Below are positions 55,659 through 64,000 of a DNA stretch of 64,000 nucleotides, in pieces. Positions within the stretch are counted from its first letter, which is position 1; every line of letters begins with the position of its first letter. The notes beneath the pieces are model-generated. The model ran no database searches, was not told the origin of the DNA, and saw only the letters and a list, made by a program, of their open reading frames with translations. The position numbers and the translations under genes were made by a program. Source of the stretch: Corynespora cassiicola. Its lineage: Eukaryota > Ascomycota > Dothideomycetes > Pleosporales > Corynesporascaceae. The stretch lies in NCBI GenBank assembly GCA_022059125.1, contig JAEUWY010000023.1:2418001-2482000 (forward strand), given 5' to 3'.

Positions 55659-58600
55659 TCAAATCAGTGTCCCCGCCACCATGGGGCTCATTCCTCTCGA
55701 GTTGGCATTGAGAGGAGATTCAAAGGCCTGGCCCGGAGTTGCTCCGGTCAATGAACCCTGCCTGCCTCGGAAATAATTATTGGGCGAGTATGCATTGGGT
55801 GCTGCTGCAAACGCCCCTTGGGCAGCGGGTAGGGTTCCTGATGCACCATTGGTCATGTTCCGATTGCTTCGACGACGGCTGAGGTTTGGTGAAGACGGGG
55901 CACCTTGAGCAGAATTGGATGAGCCAACAGAATGCACAGTCTCATTCGAGTTGCTCCTGACATGGTGCGGGGCGGGCATTGCTGTGGGATCAGCTGGGTT
56001 GCTGGGCCGCCTGAAACCAGGAGCAAACGGGTTGGTTCGTGTCGTAGCTGTGCCTGGCTGGCCCAGAGCACGCATTCGAGTTTCGATGAGCTCCCGTGCA
56101 AGACTGTCGCGCTCGTCTGGTGTCAGTCTAGTAGTGCGTGCCGTAGGCGGGGAGTTATTTGTCACGTTGGTCGTTGGCGATGGCGGAGGTCGTCCGTGTT
56201 CACTGGCGCGGAGCGTGCGCGTAGATGCTTGATTGTTCAACCGGCGCCGTGAAGGTTGTGGTCGTAGGTCAATGCGCGATGATTGAGTTCTCATGCCCTG
56301 GGGTGGATTGGCGGTGTCCCGGATATTAGCACGTGAGTTCACTGCCCGGAGGGTGGCTGTCGACGACTGATCTCTCAATGCTGGACGCGAATTGCGGCTC
56401 CTGATACTGCGAGGCTGTTGCTGTTGCAGGAAGTGACCCCAAGGGTTTCCCCCCGGTTGACCAGAGAACATTCGCCCTTGCATGCCCAAGCCGACATTGC
56501 CATGAGGGAAGACTGGATACACAGGAGAGAAGCCTGCTGAACTACGCCTTCCCGAGGCTGACGGGGGCCGGGCGCTGACCCGACTTGGCGGACGATCAAT
56601 CATGTCGATGGCGGCAGCTGCTTGGGATTGAGAGGTGGAATTGACGGATTGCTCCGACGCTGGCGTAGCCGCACCAGGAGTGAGGATTGCAGAAGAGTCA
56701 CCGGCCGACATGACGGAGGGTGTCCGCTCCGCTCGATTGATGTTCTCGGCAACGTTCATTACAGGCAGCGCTGGTGGGAGCACTGAACGCCTGTTTGAGG
56801 GCGGCGAGACTGGTCCACGACCTGCTGCAGCGATATTGGAGGAATTGTCCATCAAGGGCGTCCGCAATCTGCTCGGGGCAGGGGGCATGAAGGGAGAAAA
56901 GGATGGACCAGGGCTTGGACGATTGCGATTAGCAGTTCGAGGACGCGTGACTGGGGTGGTAGCGCGAGGCTCCAGGTCCAACAATGTTTCCCTCTGGAAC
57001 TCCTGGAGGGCACGTTGATGGCTAGCAAACATCCAGCTGATGCGTGGATTATACTCTTGGCGACGCGTTCTCGGTGTGGCACGAGGGTTCCCAGGCTGTG
57101 AATTGTCTGAGTTGTCATCTGTGTCCAAGTCAATGGCGTCACCCTGGTTGGACCCTCGATTCGCAAAATGACCAGTGGGATTGGGATTGGGATTGTTCAA
57201 GACGGTTGTATTGCGCATCTGAGCCCGAGAACGACGGGACCGCAAGGAATGCATGGCCATGGCAACATCTCCATCTCCATCTGGATCGGAATCATCGTCA
57301 TCGGCTTCACCATCTTCGTAGGTTACGGTCGAGGTAGACAAGACGGACGATCTCCGCCGCAGGCCGCGCGATGTGTCGATTACTCGGGGGTTGCCCGTTC
57401 GGGAGGGCGGGCGGATGGGAGCGTTAGGTCGAGGTCGATCTGCAGTAGGTGTTAGAGAACCGCCCATTCGGACTCTGTCATGAGAAATCGCAGTCGCGTC
57501 CCACCCAACGGTCGTCCTTCCTCCATCACTGTCATCCTCGTCTTCACCCATTTCATCATCGAGCTCGTCGTCATGCATCTCCCACCCATGTGCCCGCAAC
57601 AAGGCTTGCGTGTCTTCATCAAGTTCATTTTCAGACGCATCGGTAGAGGTAGACGACGGTGGCCCACTTGGCTCCCGCGACCCGTTGGCACGATTGAGGA
57701 TGCGAACGTGAGCTGGATTCCTCTGGCCTCGTCGTATGGGTCCCTCATCTTCCTCGTCCTCTTCCTCGACGATGCTGGAAATGGTGGACGAGGCTTCAGA
57801 CTCGACGACGCGGCGAGCTCGGCCCCGGCGTGTCGATGGGTTGACCGCCTGAGGTGTCTGGCCAGGCGTTGAGGATGCACTAGTGGAGGCATCGTTCTCT
57901 GGTTCGCCGTCGTCGATGAAATCGTTCATGGACGAGTCCTCATCTATGCCATCCTCGTCCTCCTCTTCTACAGTATCCATCTCGTCCGTGTACATTTCCG
58001 AGACGATGCTTTGCGGGTAAGATCGTCTGCTGCCAGCCTCGCTATGGGTCATGGGGCGGTGACGCGCCCAGTGTGCTTGAGACAAGCCCTGCTGGTGCTG
58101 GAGGAAGCGCCGCATCATGAAGGAGTTCTCCCACTGGTCCATCATTTCGTCGTTGTAGTCGCCGTAATCTGCGTCTTCCATGCCCATCTCGGCATCCTCG
58201 CCCGACAGGTCGCGTTCCGACATGTCATCGACTTCGCTGAAGCCGTTGAAGCTGTCACCCCAGGTCCAGTCCCCGTTCTCGTCGAAGAAGAGGCCGCAAC
58301 GCTGGCACTCTCCGCCCTCGAGCTCCCAGGTGCACATGGGACACCGTTCGACGCCGTCTTCTTCGTCACGGACGACCTGCAGCGAGGGAGGGCGAGCCCG
58401 GAAACAGCCCTTGAAGAGGCCGCCGGTGCGTGGGTCCTTGTCGTCCTTGTCGACCTGCACGGCATCTGCCTCCTCTTTCTGCCACTTTGCATGCTGCTCG
58501 ACCGTCTCGCCGGCGGGGAGGAGCTCGCTCCGGGCGATGAAGAGAAGGGTCATTTCGCGGATCAGGTAGGCCGGGGCCGGAGCCTGGGTGACGACGGTGC

Positions 58601-59207
58601 GGCAGTCGGGACATGTCTTGCGAGCCTTGTTGTTGACGAACCAGGTGCACAGGCACTGCAGCAGGTTAGATGTTGGTGTTCCGGCAGGGCAGCGGCAGGG
58701 CGGGGCGGGCTTGACTCACGCTATAGCAGTATGTGTGGCCGCACGATATAATGTAAGGCTGATACAGCAGGCGGTCGCAAATTTTGCAGGTGAGATGCGT
58801 GCGTAGGCTGTCAAAGTCGCCGCGCAGGGTCTTGAGCTGCTGTGGGTGGGTCAGTACTGCTGTGTCTGTCTGTGTCGGAATGTGCAGGCGGGCGGGCGGG
58901 CGGGCTGTCTCACCTCGTCAGACCTGGAGGGCCGCGGAGCGTCGTCTGGCTTCTTCATGGCCTTTTGGCTAAGACTGTCCCTGCTCGAGGGCCGGGCGGA
59001 GCTGTCCTGATCGACGAGCTTCACTGCGGAGCGACTGGCGGTCGGCGTGGTGCCACGGGCGGCCTTTGAGCTGGAGGGCATGGCTGGCGGCTGGTGCTGC
59101 TGGTGCTGCTGGTGCGAGCTGGCGGCGGCATGGGACGACGAGATGGACGACGACGAGTTCTTGGGACGGGCCGCCTGGGGCGGGGTGGGCGAGGGTCGAG
59201 TATTCAT
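55659..59207 (-). CDS. RING-HC protein with zinc ribbon and long acidic disordered tail
   Basis: Probable E3 ubiquitin ligase. Minus-strand exons 58914-59207, 58720-58839 and 55659-58655; introns 58840-58913 (GTGAGA donor) and 58656-58719 (GTGAGT); about 1136 residues. A 98-residue Ser/Gln-rich leader precedes a complete C3HC4 RING: Cys116, Cys119, Cys131, His133, Cys136, Cys139, Cys153, Cys156 (LTCKICDRLLYQPYIISCGHTYCYS joined to CLCTWF...TCPDC). A second four-Cys cluster RCPMCTWELEGGECQRCG (about 242-258) looks like a zinc ribbon. The remaining ~870 residues are disordered, first strongly acidic (EEEDEDGIDEDSS; DDELDDEMGEDEDD), then Ser/Pro/Arg-rich. An alternative acceptor three bases further would drop one Gln at the start of exon 2. 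Target unknown; an acidic tail suits chromatin or histone binding, which is inference. Confidence 0.85.
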
Positions 59208-59566
59208 GGCGGCGGGCGGGCAGTGAAGAAGCAAGAGCACCTGCAGCTAGAGAATGGAAAAACCCAAATTCAGGCGGGACCAGCATGCAACGCGCGCCCA
59301 GGTGGCAGCGGTGGCAGCAGTGACAGCAGTGGCAGCGGGAGCGGGGGGCAGCAGGGCCAGGCAGGGCAGGCAGGGCGGGCAGGGCGGGCAGCGTCAACGT
59401 CGACGTCGACGGGCGGTGCTGTGCTGCCGGGAGCGGTAGAGTGCGGTAGTGGGAGTGATGGCATATGCACGCAGGCCCGAGTCGAGTTGGCGTCGTGTGC
59501 CCGCGGGCTGCTGTCGGGGCTGTCGGGGCTGTTGGGGCGGCCTAGGCGGGCTGGGAGGGCTGGGTT

Positions 59567-59593
59567 GGCTGGCCTGGCTGGCCTGGCTGGCCT
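59567..59593 (+). repeat. 9-bp minisatellite GGCTGGCCT x3
   Basis: Three perfect GGCTGGCCT units followed by degenerate CTGG/CCTG tracts to about 59615. A related GGCAGGGC/GGGC array lies at 59352-59391. Confidence 0.8.
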
Positions 59594-59663
59594 GCCTGGT
59601 TTGCCTGCCTGGCTGTCGCGGGCCACGGCGGCGGGCAGCGGGCTCTTGCTTGCCTACCCGTGC

Positions 59664-59705
59664 CTACCGCCTACCGCCTACCGCCTACCACCTACCGCCT
59701 ACCGC
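59664..59705 (+). repeat. 7-bp minisatellite CTACCGC x6
   Basis: Six adjacent heptamers, the fourth reading CTACCAC. Non-coding, upstream of the acidic RING gene. Confidence 0.85.
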
Positions 59706-60214
59706 CTGCCCCCAGCGCCCCAGTGCCCCCGTGCCCGCCCGCCCGAGGATGCGCCGGCCTCTGCCTGCCGCTTATAGACGCCCTATCCCGCCGTCCTGCC
59801 CGCCGCCTACCCGCCAATCCTCCCTCTCCTCCACCCTCCCGTCTGCTCGCCCACCGCCCGGAAGGCGCCTATATACTCGCATGCGCCCTTGCGCCTGTGC
59901 GAACCGCCCGTCCCGTCACACTCCATCACACTCCATCACACTCGGCCACACGCGCGCCGTATTCTGTCTGTGGACGACGGCCCTCAACCCTCGTCCCTCG
60001 ACCCTCCCGCCGCCAGCACCCGCCAGCGCGGATCCCCCGTCCATGGCCAATTCATTCGTCTGCCGCGTAGCTGATCGCGCCGCTCAACGCGCCCCGGCCT
60101 GCCGCCTACTGGTCCTGCCCTGCCCGCGCCATTCTCAAATGTGCCGCGCGGTCTGAGGTTTGCTGCGTGACCGCCGCCCAGCCATCCAGCCGTCGCGTCT
60201 CGCCCGCCTCTACC

Positions 60215-60259
60215 GCCTCGCCCGCCTCGCCCGCCTCGACCACCTCGACCACCTCGACC
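60215..60259 (+). repeat. 9-bp minisatellite, five units
   Basis: Two GCCTCGCCC units, one GCCTCGACC and two ACCTCGACC units in a row, showing stepwise base change along the array. Confidence 0.8.
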
Positions 60260-61139
60260 ACCATGGCACGCCATCCAAAGCAAATGAATGCATCTGTCTG
60301 CGTGCTGTGCGCAGACTATCATGCTTGGACTGCCAGCGCGACAGATGCCGGGCCCCCCATTGGCTCGGCTCCTCGACCCGTAACCCGTTGTGATGCACTG
60401 CTCCACTGGCAGCGACGTGAATGCATGCTAGCACTGACTGATAAGCATAATGTAACTTGAATCAGCATTGAACCTAGGGACACTCAACGTCCCAGCCATG
60501 AAGACTGCCTGCGCTTGTACCCACTCCTCCACCGTCGACGCCCTGCTAATTTCTCCCTGCAGCTGTCGACAGGCGGGCAGCTGACGTCCAAAGCGGGGAT
60601 CAGGGCCAACTCAAAGGGTAAAATGCCGCTAGGAGGCTCATGTGTTTTTCTTCTCTCCCTCTCCGCCTTAGCCTCTTACATATCTCGCTCCATCAATACA
60701 CGAAGCTCACCATGGCCTATGCTCTCGACATGTTTCACCATCTGCATGATTCAAATGGGTCCGCCGTGAGATATCTCCATTGTTTTGGTAAGATGAACTC
60801 AGCTACAGCACGCACACCCAACCCTGGACACCCTGAACCCCATTGCACTGCTCAACTGTACTGCCACAATTTGAACCAGAAACGAAAAAGGAGGAGAAAC
60901 CGCATCATCATCATCATCACGAGGGAACATTGCCACATCCGCCTCGACGCTTCACCCCACGTAAACACTAGCCCATTCATCTTCCGTCGTTGCGACTATC
61001 CAGTCGACCACCTTGCCACACATTACAATCGCGAAGCCTATCGCGCCTAGTACCAGGCAAACGAATACCGTATGACCTAAAAGAAGCCTTCAAGCGAGGG
61101 TGGTTAGCCGGAAATCGGACCAATCATAATCCCATCAAT

Positions 61140-62445
61140 CTACTCTGTCCGCTTACGCTTCGTTGGACGCTCGCCCTGCGACGTGGCCGCGACTTGGACG
61201 TCCGGATAACTCTTTTCCTCAATGTATCCATGGATGACCTTATCGTCCTCGATGATCTCCTGGTCTGTGTGCCCGAGAAACGCAATCGACTCTTGCAAGA
61301 AGCGCTTGTGGTCGGTCGTGTCGAACTTCTTCTGAGCCTTGCGCCTATTGGCCATGTCCTCGCGCGCTTTGCGGATGCGGTCCTCCACAATCCGCAGACG
61401 GTACTCTGCAACCTCGTAGTAGAGCTCGGACAGATCCGAGATGGGGCGCACAGTCTCCAAGACGGTATCATCCTTGACATGTGGAGAGCGTGGGCGAAAG
61501 CTGGTCACCGAAGTGATGCGCTCCCTCGAGCCTAGAGCTCGAAGGGCTTGGTGGGTGAGGTATCGTCCCTGCATGATCACGGCGCAGCCCTGGCAAACCA
61601 ATCAGTCATCCTTCAGGCCATTGCCATTTGCTATCAAAACTCACCTGTGTAGGGCCTCGGACTTTTATAACCCTGCCATCTCCAGTACGGACGGCAGTCT
61701 CGCCACCCACCATGTCAGTACAGTCGCTCATCATGAGCACGCACACGAAAGGGTAGCTATCCGTGTGCCAGCCGACTATTGGCTTGTTGTCCTCCCATGG
61801 GCATCCGGCTATGCCCTCGTCGTCGGCATAAAAGCGCTTCTGTCGGTTGATCATGTCCAGCTCCTGCCGAGTCTGCTCCTCGCTCTTGACCGACAGGTTG
61901 ATGTGCGCAATCTCGTAGTCAATCTCGGGAACCAGGTCTATACCAGCAATTTCCGAGATGACCTTTAGCGTGTCTGGGTGCGTCCACGCCTCGTACGTGA
62001 ATGGGGCGTGCCTAGATCCATCAGCTGCTGCTGCCACATCTTTTTAGTCCTGGAGGCCATACTCTTTGGCATATCCTCGCAACTGACATGCCGCAAGGTT
62101 GCTGCTGAAACAGTTATCCCGCCAAACTGCCGGCTTGAAGATCTCGGTTCGCATGTGGCCTACGGCTTCTGGCGCGAAGAGCCGGAATGGCTGCGAGACT
62201 GCGACTTTGGAGACGCCAACATCCTCGGAGTAGCCTATTTCCTCCATGGTGATGACATCAGGCCAGGTTGCATGGGCAAGATGTTTGTCGGGGTCGAAGG
62301 GAGGCACCTCAGCCACTGGGTTCCTGATCAGGGTCTTCTCAAGCAGAGGCTTTATGCTTGGCAGTGGTGGTGGGATCGCTCGTTGAGTGGCAATGGCGGC
62401 CATTGAGTCCTTGCGTTTGTTAGCGGTTGGTTCTGGTGCACCCAT
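61140..62445 (-). CDS. 2-oxoglutarate/Fe(II)-dependent oxygenase, unnamed fungal family
   Basis: Predicted non-haem iron oxygenase using 2-oxoglutarate and O2; substrate unknown. Minus-strand exons 62063-62445, 61645-62011, 61140-61589; introns 62012-62062 (GTATGG) and 61590-61644 (GTGAGT); 399 residues. The iron facial triad is visible as GWHTD (His210, Asp212) and YLTH (His263), with Arg274 or Arg282 (RITSVTSFRPR) as the likely 2-oxoglutarate anchor. VGGETAVRTGDGRVIKVRG forms the intervening strands. After the catalytic core comes a ~100-residue helical tail ending in a basic nuclear-signal-like KRKRTE. From memory this family is widespread in ascomycetes as uncharacterised proteins. The second exon alternatively could begin at its own in-frame ATG (62037), but the splice joining KEHAPFTYEAW fits better. 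Confidence 0.85.
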
Positions 62446-64000
62446 GCTGAAAGTGTGTTCTGCAGAGGGCTGTCTCGAGGGTCTGAGGGATAGAGACTAA
62501 GGAACAAGTAGGGCTGAAAGAGCTGGTCGAGTCATTCGAGGGCCAGCCCTAGGGCAGGTCAAGTGAACTCGGACTTGAAAGATTGAAAGGTTTTGTTGGG
62601 GTGAGATGAGGGGGTAGCAGAAGGTGTAGAGGTACCGTCTGCGACAGTGTTGTGCCTGACGTGACCGGGAGACGAGTCAATCGGGTGGAGTAACTCAGGA
62701 CAAGAGTGAACTGGGTGGAGTAACGGTAAGGGGAGAGGAAGGAAATGCAACCCTTGCGACCCAATCCGTTAATGTATCTAACGATGTGCAGTGAAGGTGG
62801 CACAGCCCGACCCGCGTCGACTGCATCGTGGGAGTGCGCGGGTGCACCTGCATTTCATTTCACTGGAAGCGAAGGTGACGCAACGAAACGGGCAGATCGG
62901 AGAGTGCGAACAAGTTTTGTGCATGCCAATGGAATAGAAAGAGCCAGGTTGTTCTCACCTTCCGAGGGTTTGGTGCTGCAAAGATTCACGTGGAGTGAAC
63001 TGGGCTTTCAAAGTGCGCTGCCCTGGTTGAAGTTGAGTCCGAAAGAGGAAAGACACAAACGACGAGTGACTCGAGCAAGGATTCGGTTGGACTGCAACGC
63101 GTCGAATAATGAAGACTATGGAAAGCAACATGGCAGTCTGGAGATGCCTTGGTCTTTTTATATTTCGCCCTCGGCCACCTTAGTCGCCTGTCAAGTGCGT
63201 GGCATCGCAGCCGATGGCCATGCCCCCATGCTCCCCGGATTGAGTCGGTTCTGATACCGCTGGGGCGGCGCGTTGGCAACGTCCATCATCGGATGCCCCT
63301 CCACACCAGACGGGAACATGCCAGTACCGCGCATACGCCGCAGCCTGATCTTGCCGGCCGCCTCGCATCGAAACGTCGTCGAGGCATCTGATCTTATCGC
63401 CCTTATCGACGTTATCGAAGCTCTTCGGCAACAATCTCCAACCGTCACGCGCGGAATAATCCATTACGGAGAGAAGCCGAAACGTTGACCTGTGCCCCGC
63501 AAGCTTGATCCAAACTCGAGCCAGTCCCTCACTCGCTTCTGGGATGATGGAACCGGAGCCGGCATCGTGCGGTCCCATACAGGGCGATGTGGCTGTACCT
63601 TGGCTCTTCAGAAGAGGAGCTTTCACTGTGACTTTGTTACGGGATGAAGTCTGCTTCTGTTCACGGAAGCTCGCGATGCTCAAATGTATCACCTGAGGTT
63701 CCAGGTCCACGTCGCTTTGTTGAGGCGTTGGCAACAAAGCCCAATAGGATTAACCGTGGCCAGGCCCCAGCGAATTGCTCGGCCGCGCCAATATGGAGAG
63801 TGTGAAGTCGTCGGATACATTGCGGGCCTGTGCCCTGGTTCTTCCACTACGGGCGCTCTGGACGGAGGCAACGATGCATTCATCGCCTTGCCATTCGACC
63901 AAGATTGAACATCTAAAGCGGCGATACCAACACACGCAAGAGTGGAGGCACACATCTAAAGGTGTGGAGTACTAGCAGAGTGCCGTGATCATGAAGTTGT
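62446..64000. other. Right-edge intergenic region
   Basis: About 1.55 kb upstream of the oxygenase gene to the window end. A 12-bp direct repeat GGGTGGAGTAAC occurs at 62683-62694 and 62713-62724 (30-bp period), in the oxygenase promoter. Open frames up to 185 codons on both strands have no recognisable domains or consistent splice structure. A gene beginning beyond 64000 cannot be excluded. Confidence 0.45.

Larger units (their letters stand above)
59208..61139. other. Long GC-rich intergenic region with minisatellites
   Basis: About 1.93 kb upstream of the RING gene at 59207 and downstream of the oxygenase gene. It contains at least four short-unit tandem repeats between 59350 and 60260, listed separately. 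Long open frames (up to 235 codons) here are repeat-derived and not supported as genes. Confidence 0.5.

Noticed and set aside
59094..60156. 227- and 235-codon plus-strand open frames
   Set aside because: They are built from the minisatellite arrays and the antisense of the RING gene first exon.
62745..63737. Open frames of 169 (+) and 185 (-) codons near the right edge
   Set aside because: They overlap each other on opposite strands and neither shows domains, good splice context or protein-like composition.

Overview
This window is nuclear DNA of a filamentous ascomycete (Pezizomycotina). The evidence is short introns of about 45-165 bp with GTAAGT/GTATGT-type donors and CTAAC/ACTAAT-like branch points, monocistronic genes on both strands, and fungus-typical families: DMATS prenyltransferase, HET, PDR-type ABC, DHA1/DHA2 MFS, CSC1/RSN1 channel and berberine-bridge oxidoreductase. 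The class cannot be fixed from sequence alone; Dothideomycetes would fit. Exon boundaries were deduced by eye from splice motifs and reading-frame phase, so they are predictions.

Left edge (1-8.3 kb) is an accessory region. It holds a partial FAD-linked berberine-bridge-like oxidase (its start lies outside the window), a DMATS-type indole prenyltransferase, a pyridoxal-reductase-like aldo-keto reductase and a large HET-domain gene. The prenyltransferase and reductase are divergent around a 365-bp promoter with a strong palindrome. This looks like the end of a small secondary-metabolite cluster flanked by a self/non-self recognition gene.

The 9-21 kb stretch is mostly conserved housekeeping: a 60-residue single-pass membrane protein, the 60S assembly factor Rsa4/Notchless, divergent from the 14-exon meiotic MutS homologue MSH4, a nitronate monooxygenase, and the 60S factor RRS1, divergent from mitoribosomal mS29/DAP3. 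From 21.7 to 39.7 kb come an alpha/beta hydrolase, a DHA1 MFS transporter, a THOC5-like mRNA-export factor, a CSC1/OSCA-like cation channel, a 1017-residue F-box protein and a SHPRH/Irc20-like SNF2-RING ubiquitin ligase.

The 39.7-64 kb stretch has long intergenic spaces with low-complexity repeats. It holds a DHA2 MFS transporter, a tryptophan-rich orphan gene, a full-length PDR-type ABC transporter with a CRE-like palindrome upstream, a RING protein whose RING is interrupted by seven 18-residue repeats, a second RING protein with a long acidic disordered tail, and an unnamed 2-oxoglutarate/Fe(II) oxygenase family member. No rRNA, tRNA, CRISPR array or intact transposon was recognised.

The items most worth checking are the prenyltransferase locus with its palindrome, the repeat-interrupted RING protein, the tryptophan-rich orphan, the in-frame intron inside the Irc20-like RING, and the probable GC-AG intron in MSH4.
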